Both the position numbers and the translations under genes were made by a program. From JAJDFU01 sp964595955 (GTDB lineage Bacteria; Bacteroidota; Bacteroidia; Chitinophagales; Saprospiraceae), in assembly GCA_964595955.1 (NCBI GenBank), contig CAZQSF010000006.1, positions 1-64,000 on the forward strand: a DNA stretch of 64,000 nt. Reading direction: 5' to 3'. A model generated the notes under the pieces. It saw only the letters and a list, made by a program, of their open reading frames with translations, was not told the origin of the DNA and made no database searches. Below are positions 8,055 to 16,998 of this stretch, in pieces; within the stretch, counting starts at the first letter, position 1; every line of letters begins with the position of its first letter.

Positions 8055-8183
8055 GAGCGAGGATCAAGTCTTTGGTTGCAATCTCGTAACTTTCCCGGTC
8101 AAAGCCGGCCTGCTGAATAGCTGCTCTGATTTCCTGCAAAATATAGGGAAGGCATTTCATAACCTCTAGGATGTATAACCGGT

Positions 8184-8675
8184 ATGGATCCCACTCAAGT
8201 GTTAATCAACCTTCGAAAGATCATCCGATCCGTGAACCTGGAAGACAAGCGGATGGAAAAGGAATTCGGCATCAGCATTCCTCAATTGTTGTGTCTGAGC
8301 TACCTCAACGGCAAAGTCGACTTTCAGGCATCCCATAAGGAGATCAAGGACTACATTCAACTCAATGCCAGCACGGTGACCGGGATAATCTCCCGCCTGG
8401 AACAAAAGGGATTGGTGGCGCGCCTTCCGTCCAGTAAGGACAAGCGGATCGGCCTGGTTACCCTTACGGCGAAGGGCGCAGAGCTGCTCAAACAGACGCC
8501 CGAACCCCTCCACAAACAGCTCACCCACAAGTTGCGAAACCTGCCGGCCGATAAGCTGGCCTCCCTCCAGCAGGCATTCGATCTCATCATTGACTTCCTG
8601 AATATCGAAAAGCTGGACGCAGCGCCCATTCTGACCTCCAGTTCGGAGATCCAAGCCCGAAATAAGGAGCAGTAG
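8184..8675 (+). CDS. MarR-family transcriptional regulator
   Basis: 163 aa. A winged helix-turn-helix of the MarR type is visible: the recognition region LNASTVTGIISRLEQKGLV and the wing RLPSSKDKRIGLVTLTAKG (about residues 55-100), flanked by dimerisation helices. MarR dimers usually bind palindromes near their own genes and are released by small ligands. A 7-1-7 palindrome overlaps the stop codon end of this gene, directly before the SusC gene, so it may regulate that SusCD pair; this is inference. A C-terminal tail of about 20 residues beyond the last helix has no recognised role. Confidence 0.92.
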   Translation: MDPTQVLINLRKIIRSVNLEDKRMEKEFGISIPQLLCLSYLNGKVDFQASHKEIKDYIQLNASTVTGIISRLEQKGLVARLPSSKDKRIGLVTLTAKGAELLKQTPEPLHKQLTHKLRNLPADKLASLQQAFDLIIDFLNIEKLDAAPILTSSSEIQARNKEQ

Positions 8676-8676
8676 T

Positions 8677-8691
8677 TTCGTTTGAAACGAA
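8677..8691. promoter_or_regulatory. Operator-like palindrome between marR and susC
   Basis: TTCGTTT-G-AAACGAA is a perfect 7-bp palindrome with a one-base centre starting 2 bp after the MarR stop codon. Its length and symmetry suit a MarR dimer. No T run follows, so a terminator is less likely. Confidence 0.45.
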
Positions 8692-8742
8692 CAGGTACTG
8701 GTATCCTCTTGTCACTTCCTCTTCAGTTCTAATTCCTTTCGG

Positions 8743-8772
8743 TTGAAAGTGTTTGGGTATTTATTACCTTCA
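8743..8772 (+). promoter_or_regulatory. Candidate Bacteroidota-type promoter of the SusC gene
   Basis: TTG (8743-8745), 19 bp, then TACCTTCA (8765-8772), matching the -33 TTG and -7 TAnnTTTG arrangement at four of six positions of the -7 element. It would start transcription near 8779, about 25 bp before the ATG at 8804. Confidence 0.35.
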
Positions 8773-8803
8773 CTTCGTTTTTGAACAGAAAAAAGATCGA
8801 CGT

Positions 8804-11800
8804 ATGGATTATCCTTTACCCCTCAGGGGCGGAAAAGCCTGTGGAAAGCGGCTGCTCCAAGCCCTCATTTGTGTCTTAGCGCTCTCGTTTTCAAGTTCTT
8901 TAACGGCGCAGACCCGGACGATTACCGGCACGGTTAAAGACAAAAGTGGAGAGCCTCTCATCGGTGCCAATATTCTGGTCAAAGAAACCGGTACGGGTAC
9001 CGTTACGGATTACGATGGAAACTTTGAGCTGGAAGTAAATAAAGGTGATCGCATCTTGGTGATCTCCTTCATCGGCTATTCCAGTCGGGAAGTTTCTATA
9101 AGAAACAAATCGACGATCAATGTGGTGCTCAGGGAGTCCGTTGAGCTATCCGAAGTGGTGGTAACAGCTCTCGGTGTCGAACGCGAAGAAAAAGCGCTGG
9201 GGTACGCTGTTTCCGAATTGGGGAACGAAGAGATTGCCGCCGTCAAGCCGGTAAACCTCACCAATGCTCTTTCGGGAAAAGTACCCGGCGTTTTTGTGGC
9301 CGGCAGCAACAACGGCCCCACGGCCTCGGCCAATATTACCATTCGGGGGCAGACCTCCCTGACGAGCAGCAGCCAGCCGCTTTTTGTAGTAAATGGTATG
9401 CCTATCACCAACGGTTTGTTCAGTCCGGGCGATGGGTTGAACGGGTCGACCACAATCGACTTCGGGAATGCCGCCCAGGTAGTCAATCCGGACGACATCG
9501 AGTCCATGTCCATTCTGAAAGGCCCCGCAGCCGCTGCCCTTTACGGTTCGCGCGCAGCCAACGGCGTCATTCTCATCCAGACCAAGACCGGAAAGAATTC
9601 CCGGGGTTGGGGCGTCGAGATTAACTCCACGACCAACTTCGAGACCATTTTGCGCCTGCCGGACTATCAGAACTCCTATGGTTTTGGCGGGTATGGATTC
9701 TACAGCTACAACGACGGAACCGTTTACACCGACCTGAACGGCATCAACTATTACGATGCCTTTGGCGAAAACTGGGGACCGCCCCTGAACGGCACGCCGG
9801 TACGCCAATGGGATTCGGGAGAAGAATTAAAACCCCTCACACCGGCTCCCGATAACATTCGCAACTTTTTTCGCACCGGTATTACGGCCATCAATAATGT
9901 AGCGATCACCAACAGCGACGAGAACGGGCAGTTTCGCTTTTCGTACTCCAATCTTTCCCGGCGGGGCATTGTGCCCAATACCAATCTTCGACGCAATACC
10001 CTTTCCGCGAGCATCGGCCGGAAGATCTGGGACGATCGCTTGAGTTTTCAGGTAGATGCCATGTACGTCAACTCGGGCTCCGACAACGTACCCAATGCGG
10101 GCTATGACGAAACGAGTTCTGTCATGTACGGCTGGCTGTGGTACCCCCGCCAGGTGCCCATCGACGATCTTCGCGATTACTGGAAGCCCGGCCTGGAAGG
10201 TGAAGAGCAGCAGTACGTGGAAAACCTGTGGGTAAACAACCCCTGGTTTGTAGTCAATGAGAACACCAACGCTTTCCAGTCCAACCGCATTTTTGGTCTG
10301 GCTCAGCTCAACTACAAGTTCTCGAAAAACTTCTCGGCCCGATTCCGTTTTGGTGCCGACGTCAACGACGAGCAGCGTCAGTTTCGCCGCGCGCCCTCGA
10401 CACGGGGCATTGAGTTCGGCAGTTACCGCGAAGACGAGCTCACCTTCTCGGAGACCAATACCGAATTGCTGCTGACCTACAATACCGACCTGATGGACAA
10501 CTCCCTGTTCGATGTGACGGTGCGTCTGGGCGGGAACATCATGCGTCAGCGAAGTAATATTCTGCGAGCCAACAACCCACAGCTGCTGCTGCCCGGCCTG
10601 TATACCCTCACCAACAACCGGGCCGACCTGCTGGTGGAAAATCGCGAAGCGGAGAAGGGCATCAACAGCGTCTTCGGGCTGGTCAGCTTGTCTTACGACA
10701 ACTTTCTGTACCTGGATGTGACCGGCCGCAACGACTGGTCCAGCACCCTGCCCACCGCGAACAACTCCTATTTCTACCCCTCGGTATCGCTGAGTGCGGT
10801 ACTGTCGGAGAAGATGAACCTGGGCACCAACTCCGTTCTGTCCTTCCTCAAATTGCGCGGGGCATATGCCGAGGTGGGTGCTGATACGGATCCCTATCTG
10901 CTGCAGAATTTTTACTCGCCGCAGCCCCTGTTCGGCGGGTCCCCGGCATTCACCAACAGTTCGTTCTCCGCCAACCCGAATCTGCGCCCCGAGCGCACGA
11001 CCTCCTGGGAGGTGGGAGCTGACATTCGCTTCTTCAACAACCGGTTGGGGATAGATGCCACCTATTACGATATGCTGAGTAAAGACCAGATCATCTTTCT
11101 TCCGGTTTCGCTGGCTTCCGGCCGCGAGTCTCGCCTGGTCAATGCCGGTGAGATCCGCAACCGCGGGGTGGAGCTCATGCTCACCGCCGAGCCGATTCGG
11201 ACCGAAAAATTCTCCTGGGTCATCAACTGGAACCTGGGGCACAATCGGGCTGTGGTGCAGTCGCTGCCCGAGGGCGTGGAAGGAAGCTACCCCATTATCG
11301 CGGACGTTTATCCCGGCGATGAAGGATCGGCCAACCTGGAACTGGTAGCTATCGAAGGCGAACTGTTGGGCCAGCTCTGGGGGCTCGGTTTTCAGCGCGA
11401 CGATCAGGGACGCATTATCCACGGCGAAGACGGCTTGCCGCTGCTGACCGATGAGAAATTGTCGGCCGGCTCGTATCAACCCAAATTTCGGACCGGCATT
11501 TACAACACTTTCCGCTACGGCGCTTTCAGCCTGGGCTTCCTGTTCGACGGGCAGGTGGGCGGTAAGATCTATTCCCGCACCCATGCCTTGATGAACACCG
11601 GTGGAACGATTACCAATAACGACGATCCCAACCTGGACCTGTCTACCCTGGATGGGCGTCCGGAGTATGAAATCAGCTACAATGAGGATGGCATCCCCAT
11701 CTATACCCAAGTCGAGCCGGGCGGAGTTGTAGGACCGGGCGTCAAGCGCCTGCCGGACGGCACATTGGTGGAGAACGACATCGTTGTTCCCACGCGCGAC

Positions 11801-12109
11801 TACTTCTACGCCTACTATGGCAATGGTTTTAATCGCGACAACATCGAAGCAGCCACCTACGACGCCACCTATTTCAAGTTGCGCGAACTGCGCCTGACCT
11901 ACACCCTGCCGGCCGATCTGACTCGCCGCTGGGGCTTGCAGCAAGCCAGCATCTCCTTTGTAGGTCGCGATCTGCTGCTGTTCACTCAGGTGCCTTCGAT
12001 CGATCCGGAGACGTTCTCAATACGCAATGGCCTGTTTGTCAACGGGTTCGAAAGCACCCAGTTGCCCTCCGTAAGAAGTATGGGGGTAGCGATCAATCTG
12101 GGCTTCTGA
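8804..12109 (+). CDS. SusC/RagA-family TonB-linked outer-membrane receptor
   Basis: 1101 aa from the ATG at 8804, chosen because it gives a compact signal peptide (cleavage near SSLTAQ) and follows a promoter candidate; a longer reading from 8753 adds 17 unlikely residues. Order: signal peptide, carboxypeptidase-regulatory-like beta domain (about 35-115, SGEPLIGANILVKETGTG), the SusC-specific VVVTALGVEREEKALGYAV segment, plug domain (GSRAANGVILIQTKTG), then a 22-strand barrel ending in aromatic ...VAINLGF. It forms the gated channel of a SusCD importer, energised by TonB. The partner SusD starts 45 bp downstream. No glycosidase or protease gene is beside the pair, so the nutrient cannot be guessed. 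Confidence 0.95.
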   Translation: MDYPLPLRGGKACGKRLLQALICVLALSFSSSLTAQTRTITGTVKDKSGEPLIGANILVKETGTGTVTDYDGNFELEVNKGDRILVISFIGYSSREVSIRNKSTINVVLRESVELSEVVVTALGVEREEKALGYAVSELGNEEIAAVKPVNLTNALSGKVPGVFVAGSNNGPTASANITIRGQTSLTSSSQPLFVVNGMPITNGLFSPGDGLNGSTTIDFGNAAQVVNPDDIESMSILKGPAAAALYGSRAANGVILIQTKTGKNSRGWGVEINSTTNFETILRLPDYQNSYGFGGYGFYSYNDGTVYTDLNGINYYDAFGENWGPPLNGTPVRQWDSGEELKPLTPAPDNIRNFFRTGITAINNVAITNSDENGQFRFSYSNLSRRGIVPNTNLRRNTLSASIGRKIWDDRLSFQVDAMYVNSGSDNVPNAGYDETSSVMYGWLWYPRQVPIDDLRDYWKPGLEGEEQQYVENLWVNNPWFVVNENTNAFQSNRIFGLAQLNYKFSKNFSARFRFGADVNDEQRQFRRAPSTRGIEFGSYREDELTFSETNTELLLTYNTDLMDNSLFDVTVRLGGNIMRQRSNILRANNPQLLLPGLYTLTNNRADLLVENREAEKGINSVFGLVSLSYDNFLYLDVTGRNDWSSTLPTANNSYFYPSVSLSAVLSEKMNLGTNSVLSFLKLRGAYAEVGADTDPYLLQNFYSPQPLFGGSPAFTNSSFSANPNLRPERTTSWEVGADIRFFNNRLGIDATYYDMLSKDQIIFLPVSLASGRESRLVNAGEIRNRGVELMLTAEPIRTEKFSWVINWNLGHNRAVVQSLPEGVEGSYPIIADVYPGDEGSANLELVAIEGELLGQLWGLGFQRDDQGRIIHGEDGLPLLTDEKLSAGSYQPKFRTGIYNTFRYGAFSLGFLFDGQVGGKIYSRTHALMNTGGTITNNDDPNLDLSTLDGRPEYEISYNEDGIPIYTQVEPGGVVGPGVKRLPDGTLVENDIVVPTRDYFYAYYGNGFNRDNIEAATYDATYFKLRELRLTYTLPADLTRRWGLQQASISFVGRDLLLFTQVPSIDPETFSIRNGLFVNGFESTQLPSVRSMGVAINLGF

Positions 12110-12154
12110 TCCGGATGCAGCTAACTGTTTTTTGAAAAATTAAAAGGATCATTC

Positions 12155-13654
12155 ATGTCATTCAGATATATCTTAAGCGGTTTCCTGCTGGTGCTTGCCT
12201 TCTCGTGTCAGGACCTGGAGGAACTCAACGAAAACCCCAACCAACCCACAGATGTCGGACCGGACGTTCTGATGACTGCAGCGATACGCAGTACCATGAA
12301 CTCCATGGTCACCGAGTCCTTTTTGCTGGGCAACAATGCCGCGCAGCTGACGGCCAAAACGCTGCGCTCAGAAATCGACGTGTACAACTGGAACCCCTTT
12401 CCCACGGTGTGGTCCTCTCTGTACGACGGGCTTGAAGACGTTGCAAACGCCGAGCGGCTGGCCCGTGAAGAAGGAGATCCGGCTACCGAAGGAGCCGCCC
12501 TCGTTCTGAAGTGCTGGCTCTTTTCCAATCTGACCGATGCCTATGGCGATATTCCCTACAGCCAGGCGGTGAGTGGTGCTACGACCGGCAACTTCCAGCC
12601 TGCCTACGATCCGCAGGAAAACATCTACATGGGGGAGAGCGGGATTCTGGCCGAACTGGCCAACGCCAACAACCTGCTGGCCCAAGGGGGCGTGGTACAG
12701 GGCGATATCCTACTGGACGGTTCCAGTGAGCGGTGGCGAAAGCTGTGCAACTCGCTCCGTCTTCGCCTCCTCATGCGCGTTTCCAACCGGGTGGATGTGG
12801 CTGCCGAGTTTGCCGATATCGCCAACAACCTGCCCATCATTTCGAGCAATGCCGACAATGCCGTACTCGATTACCTGGAGAGTTTTCCCAACGACTTCCC
12901 CTTGCTGCCGCTAAAGCAGGGCGACTTCGACGCCGTAGTCATGAGCGATCGCTCCATACCCGTGCTGGAGGGCTACAAGGATCCTCGGCTGATGCGATAC
13001 GCCAGGCCGGATAATATTGTGGAGATCGACACTTCGGATGTGGATACCCTTGCTCCGGTATTCAGCGGAGCCCAAAACGGTGCCGAAACGACCTGTTCGA
13101 AGGGCGGGTCGCGCCTGGGGCTGGCCTATTTCGATTACGGCAACCACCCCACGACCAACGATCATGCCGACGGCATTCTGATGACGTATTCGGAAGTTCA
13201 GTTTTTGCTGGCCGAGGCCGTGCTCAAAAACTTGATCAGCGGGAATGTGGAAACCTATTATCGCGAGGGCATAAAAGCCTCTATGGATTATTACGCCGTA
13301 GACTACCAGGAATCCGGCTGGACGGATTTCGACGACTTCTACAACAACTCCGGCGTAGCCCTCCAAAACGATTCCATCCGAAATCAGGTGTGGGAGCAGA
13401 AGTGGCTCGCCCTCTTTTTCCACGGCCTGGAGCCCTACTTCGAGCTGCGGCGCTGGCTTAATGAAGTGGATAACGATTGGAACCGGATTCCCTTTGTCAG
13501 CCCGCCCTGCGACAATGTAAACAACGATGTTCTTCCGGTCCGCTTTCTCTACCCCGGCGAGGAGGCCAGCCTGAACGGGGAAAACTATAACCGGGCCGTG
13601 GAGCGGCTTGGCGGAGATAACAGCCAGAATGCAAAAATGTGGCTCGTCCAATAG
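12155..13654 (+). CDS. SusD/RagB-family nutrient-binding lipoprotein
   Basis: 499 aa. The lipoprotein signal ends LVLAFSC, placing the protein on the outer membrane facing out. The start LEELNENPNQPTDV and the helical TPR-like body with ALVLKCWLFSNLTDAYGDIPYSQA place it in the SusD-like_2 branch, which is commonly paired with peptide or unknown-ligand transporters rather than glycan ones. It acts as the hinged lid of the SusC channel. It lies 45 bp after susC in the same transcript and is followed by a strong terminator, so susC-susD form a two-gene unit. Confidence 0.94.
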   Translation: MSFRYILSGFLLVLAFSCQDLEELNENPNQPTDVGPDVLMTAAIRSTMNSMVTESFLLGNNAAQLTAKTLRSEIDVYNWNPFPTVWSSLYDGLEDVANAERLAREEGDPATEGAALVLKCWLFSNLTDAYGDIPYSQAVSGATTGNFQPAYDPQENIYMGESGILAELANANNLLAQGGVVQGDILLDGSSERWRKLCNSLRLRLLMRVSNRVDVAAEFADIANNLPIISSNADNAVLDYLESFPNDFPLLPLKQGDFDAVVMSDRSIPVLEGYKDPRLMRYARPDNIVEIDTSDVDTLAPVFSGAQNGAETTCSKGGSRLGLAYFDYGNHPTTNDHADGILMTYSEVQFLLAEAVLKNLISGNVETYYREGIKASMDYYAVDYQESGWTDFDDFYNNSGVALQNDSIRNQVWEQKWLALFFHGLEPYFELRRWLNEVDNDWNRIPFVSPPCDNVNNDVLPVRFLYPGEEASLNGENYNRAVERLGGDNSQNAKMWLVQ

Positions 13655-13680
13655 TTTGATTACAAACTTTTTAGTATTTA

Positions 13681-13724
13681 AATCGCCTATTGCCGGCCTT
13701 TTGCGCGGGCAGTAGGCGATTTTA
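13681..13724 (+). terminator. Rho-independent terminator of the susCD unit
   Basis: AATCGCCTATTGCC (13681-13694) pairs with GGCAGTAGGCGATT (13708-13721) at 13 of 14 positions plus one G-T wobble, with a 13-nt loop and a TTTTAT end. It lies 26 bp after the SusD stop. Confidence 0.82.
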
Positions 13725-13759
13725 TCTGTAGAAAACCCACTTGGGTAAACCCGACTAAT

Positions 13760-15349
13760 ATGCGGCGAAATTCCAATAAATACTTCGATGTGTACGCGCC
13801 GGTTTTTTACCCGGCATCGGTCATCATCCTGCTTTTCATTGCGCTCACACTGCTGATCGGAAAGCCCATGGAAGATGTGTTCTCGAGCATACAGACCGGC
13901 ATGGCAGATTATGCGGGATGGTTCTTCGTTTTGTCTGTCAATATGTTTCTGGCCGTAGCGCTCTATCTGGCTTTCAGCCGCTTCCAGCACATTCGCCTGG
14001 GGGGTAAAGACGCCAAACCTGAATTCAGCACCTTCGCCTGGTTTTCCATGCTTTTTTCGGCAGGTATGGGTATTGGGTTGCTCTTTTTCAGCGTGGCGGA
14101 GCCCATTTTTCATTTCACCAATCCGCCCGTCAAAGCCATCGACCAGGCCGAACAGGCTCGCAATGCCATGAAATACACCTTGCTGCACTGGGGATTACAC
14201 GCCTGGGCCATCTATGCTCTGGTGGGATTAGCGCTGGCCTTTTTCACCTTCAACAAAAAATTGCCCCTCACCATACGCTCTGTTTTTTACCCCTTGCTCG
14301 GCGATCGCATCTACGGATTGTTCGGCGATATCATTGACATTGTGGCTGTGGTGGCGACCCTCTTTGGCCTGGCCACTTCGCTGGGTTTCGGGGTGCAGCA
14401 GGTATCGGCCGGGCTCCATCACCTTTTCGGACTGCCTGATACGCCCTCCGCTCAGGTCGTGCTCATCACGCTGATCACCTTAGCTGCTACCATATCGGTG
14501 GTTACAGGGCTGCACCGGGGGGTTCGGTTCCTCAGTGAGATGAATATTCGTTTGGGCCTTATTTTTCTGGTCGTACTGCTCGCCATCGGCCCCACCATTA
14601 CGCTGCTGGATGGCTTTATCCAGAATACGGGCGCCTACCTGCAATCGATTTTTGAGATTGGCACCTGGACGGAGACCTACACCCAGACCAAATGGCAAAA
14701 CAGCTGGACCGTCGTGTATTGGGCCTGGTGGATATCCTGGTCGCCTTTTGTGGGCATATTCATCGCGCGCGTATCAAAAGGGCGAACAGTGCGGGAGTTT
14801 GTGCTGGGCGTTATGCTGGTGCCCACCCTACTTACCATCCTGTGGTTTTCCGTATTTGGAGGATCCGCCTTGTACCTTGAGATCAACGGTACGGGCAATA
14901 TCGCCGCCGCTGTGAACGAGAGTATTTCAACGGCCCTCTTTGTGATGTTGGAAGAGTTTCCCCTGGCTTTCGTCACCTCGATTATCGGCATCGTGCTGGT
15001 CACCAGTTTTTTCGTGACGTCCTCCGATTCTGGCTCCCTGGTTATCGACAGCATTACCTCGGGAGGTAAATTGGATGCGCCCAAGGGACAACGCATTTTC
15101 TGGGCCCTCACCGAAGGTGCCGTGGCAGCCACGCTCCTATTGGGCGGCGGCTTGAAGGCCTTGCAGACCGCAGCACTCACCACGGGGCTGCCCTTTACGA
15201 TCATCTTGCTCATCATGTGTTACAGCCTGTACATGGGCCTGAAGATGGAGCACGAGGAAATGGAGCGCCGGCGAAAACTGCGGGAACGGCAATCCTACGA
15301 GGATGTCCTGAAAGGCCTGCTGGCCCGGCGCAAAGACAAAATCTCCTAG
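13760..15349 (+). CDS. BCCT-family betaine/choline/carnitine transporter
   Basis: 529 aa, about 12 membrane segments. Family signatures are clear: SAGMGIGLLFFSVAEPIFHF in the glycine-rich helix, HWGLHAWAIYA, and the conserved WWISWSPFVGIFIARVSKGR segment with its Trp cluster. BCCT proteins import compatible solutes such as glycine betaine, using sodium or proton gradients, and often respond to osmotic upshift. The GMGIG form of the unwound helix is found in sodium-coupled members such as BetP-like proteins, though the ion cannot be fixed from this alone. The next gene, a tandem universal stress protein, starts one base after the stop codon, so the two are almost certainly co-expressed. Confidence 0.95.
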   Translation: MRRNSNKYFDVYAPVFYPASVIILLFIALTLLIGKPMEDVFSSIQTGMADYAGWFFVLSVNMFLAVALYLAFSRFQHIRLGGKDAKPEFSTFAWFSMLFSAGMGIGLLFFSVAEPIFHFTNPPVKAIDQAEQARNAMKYTLLHWGLHAWAIYALVGLALAFFTFNKKLPLTIRSVFYPLLGDRIYGLFGDIIDIVAVVATLFGLATSLGFGVQQVSAGLHHLFGLPDTPSAQVVLITLITLAATISVVTGLHRGVRFLSEMNIRLGLIFLVVLLAIGPTITLLDGFIQNTGAYLQSIFEIGTWTETYTQTKWQNSWTVVYWAWWISWSPFVGIFIARVSKGRTVREFVLGVMLVPTLLTILWFSVFGGSALYLEINGTGNIAAAVNESISTALFVMLEEFPLAFVTSIIGIVLVTSFFVTSSDSGSLVIDSITSGGKLDAPKGQRIFWALTEGAVAATLLLGGGLKALQTAALTTGLPFTIILLIMCYSLYMGLKMEHEEMERRRKLRERQSYEDVLKGLLARRKDKIS

Positions 15350-15350
15350 C

Positions 15351-16253
15351 ATGAAAGCCTTGAAAACCCTCATGATCTGTCTCGATCTCACCGAGATGGA
15401 CGACATCCTCATTCGCTATGCCGTCTATTTCAGCCAGGCCATACCGGATGTAGCGCGCGTTTTGTTCTTCCACAACATACGCTTTGACTATCCGGAAAGT
15501 GCCGGCGAATTACTTTCCGGCATCGATAAGCCCCTACAGGAGGTTCTATCGGATATCGTCGAAGAGCAGGTTTCGGAACACATGCACATGCGCAAGGCAG
15601 ATATCCCCTTCGAGCTGTTCATCACGGAAAACGACTCCACAGCCCGGGCCATGGCCCATACCTCTGCGCAGCAGGATGTGGATCTCATTATCCTCGGAAA
15701 AAAAGTCACGTACAAGGGGTCCGGGCTGGTGGCCGAAATGCTTTACAACATCCCGGAGTTTGCAGCTTCTATTCTGCTGGTGCCCGAAACGGCCTACCAT
15801 CAGATCAACGATATCCTGGTGCCCACGGATTTCTCAAAAGCCTCCAAAACGGCTCTTGCCTTTGGCCGCTATCTGCAGCGCCAATTCCAAGCCTCCCTGG
15901 AATGCCAGCACGTTTACAACATTCCAGCCCATTACTTTCCCTACATCAAGGTCGAGGATATGCAGGATCGCATGGAGAAAGAAGCTCGTGCCGACTGGAG
16001 AAAGTTTGCCAAAAGCCTGCCGGAAGCCGAACGGGATGTGGCCTGTCAATTCACCTTCAGCCGGGGCGACAGCATATCGGAGGCCATTTATTCCTATGCC
16101 CTGCAGGAGAAGAAGGACCTCGTTGTGGTCAACTCCAAAGGCCGGGGCGGTCTGGCCTCGTTTCTCATCGGCAATGTAGCCCTGCGCCTAATTCAACTGG
16201 ACGCCCACCTGCCGCTCCTGGTGACCAACGACCGGGGCAAACGCAAGGGATGA
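15351..16253 (+). CDS. Tandem universal stress protein (two UspA domains)
   Basis: 300 aa with two Usp domains, about 1-145 and 150-300. The first half is degenerate in its nucleotide-binding motif, ending DLIILGKKVTYKGSG; the second begins INDILVPTDFSKASKTAL and ends VVNSKGRGGLASFLIGNVALRLI, a good match to the ATP-binding GxxGxxxxxxGS/N-type loop. Tandem Usps bind ATP or AMP and modulate stress survival. Separated by one base from the BCCT gene, it is likely translationally coupled and could sense energy state to tune osmolyte import; Usp domains are fused to or paired with transporters elsewhere, but the role here is inference. Confidence 0.9.
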   Translation: MKALKTLMICLDLTEMDDILIRYAVYFSQAIPDVARVLFFHNIRFDYPESAGELLSGIDKPLQEVLSDIVEEQVSEHMHMRKADIPFELFITENDSTARAMAHTSAQQDVDLIILGKKVTYKGSGLVAEMLYNIPEFAASILLVPETAYHQINDILVPTDFSKASKTALAFGRYLQRQFQASLECQHVYNIPAHYFPYIKVEDMQDRMEKEARADWRKFAKSLPEAERDVACQFTFSRGDSISEAIYSYALQEKKDLVVVNSKGRGGLASFLIGNVALRLIQLDAHLPLLVTNDRGKRKG

Positions 16254-16270
16254 CCGAAATGGCGGCCCTG

Positions 16271-16310
16271 GCCAGGCGGTGCTTTCGCCGATACGAGGGC
16301 ACCGCCTGGC
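16271..16310. terminator. 12-bp perfect inverted repeat between convergent genes
   Basis: GCCAGGCGGTGC (16271-16282) and GCACCGCCTGGC (16299-16310) are exact reverse complements with a 16-nt loop. It lies 17 bp past the Usp stop and 90 bp past the end of the convergent acetyltransferase gene. There is no T run, so it is a strong hairpin of uncertain role, perhaps factor-dependent termination or 3'-end protection. Confidence 0.5.
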
Positions 16311-16400
16311 ACCGGCAGGTCGCGGGTTGCTTGCCGGTAATTGGCCAGGGTGAACGGGCCCGGCTCAAAACCCCGGGTTTCGGTCAGTGGGAAACGGTAT

Positions 16401-16853
16401 TCATGAGTCAAGTCCGTATTCGAAGCGCAGCATACCATCGCCATCGGGATCTGGGCGGGCATATCGCCATTGGTTCCGGATCAAAAAGGCATGGGCACCG
16501 CGATTGGCCCAATGCACGTAGCTCACCCAAAACTGACCGGGAGCCGGTAGATGGAGGTGGTGGATCTCCTGCCACACGCGGCTTCCCCAACCCAGGCGCT
16601 GCCGGCCGGGGCATACGGCCAGGTCGGTCAACACCCAATAGGGGTGCGCTTCCTGGGGGAACAGCAGGCCTGCCACAGCCAGGAGCTTTCCCTCTGCCAT
16701 GCAAGCGTACTGCCGCCCGTCGGTTTCCTGCAAAATGTGGTTCAGCCATGCCCGGTCCGGTGGAGGGCCGAGAAAAGCCCGCAGGGCCGGATCGGAAGAA
16801 AACCAGCTTTGGTAGGCCGGCAGATGCTCGGCTTCGAAGCGGACCAGCTGCAT
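16401..16853 (-). CDS. GNAT-family N-acetyltransferase
   Basis: 150 aa from the ATG at 16853; a GTG four codons upstream (16865) is possible. The acetyl-CoA-binding core is visible as LAVAGLLFPQEAHPYWVLTDLAVCPGRQRLGWGSRVWQEI, in which the usual R/Q-x-x-G-x-G/A loop appears as RQRLGWGS. The substrate is unknown. It is the last gene of a minus-strand run but is separated from the TonB receptor upstream by about 145 bp containing an imperfect inverted repeat. Confidence 0.75.
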   Translation of the reverse strand: MQLVRFEAEHLPAYQSWFSSDPALRAFLGPPPDRAWLNHILQETDGRQYACMAEGKLLAVAGLLFPQEAHPYWVLTDLAVCPGRQRLGWGSRVWQEIHHLHLPAPGQFWVSYVHWANRGAHAFLIRNQWRYARPDPDGDGMLRFEYGLDS

Positions 16854-16880
16854 AGGGGTATCCACTTTTTTCCTTAACCC

Positions 16881-16937
16881 AACTTAAGGTTGACGTTGAG
16901 CCAAGCACTAAACTGCTGAACGTCAGAACCTCAAGTT
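16881..16937. repeat. Imperfect 17/19-bp inverted repeat
   Basis: AACTTAAGGTTGACGTT (16881-16897) and AACGTCAGAACCTCAAGTT (16919-16937) pair at 16 positions, with one mismatch and a 2-nt bulge, around a 21-nt loop. It occupies the gap between the TonB receptor and acetyltransferase genes, both on the minus strand. No T run follows on either strand. Confidence 0.45.
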
Positions 16938-16998
16938 AAAATAAAGGTCTTCGCGGAATAATCCACGACGGGCAGTGCACGCCCTTGAGCCCATACGG

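Noticed and set aside
7966..8160. 64-aa frame overlapping the 5' end of xdhC (minus strand, other frame)
   Set aside because: The first 35 residues look somewhat protein-like, but most of the frame lies inside xdhC and xdhC is complete without it. A short upstream ORF cannot be excluded.
9827..11944. 700-codon open frame antisense to the SusC barrel
   Set aside because: The sense frame is a clear SusC with plug and barrel; the antisense composition is random.
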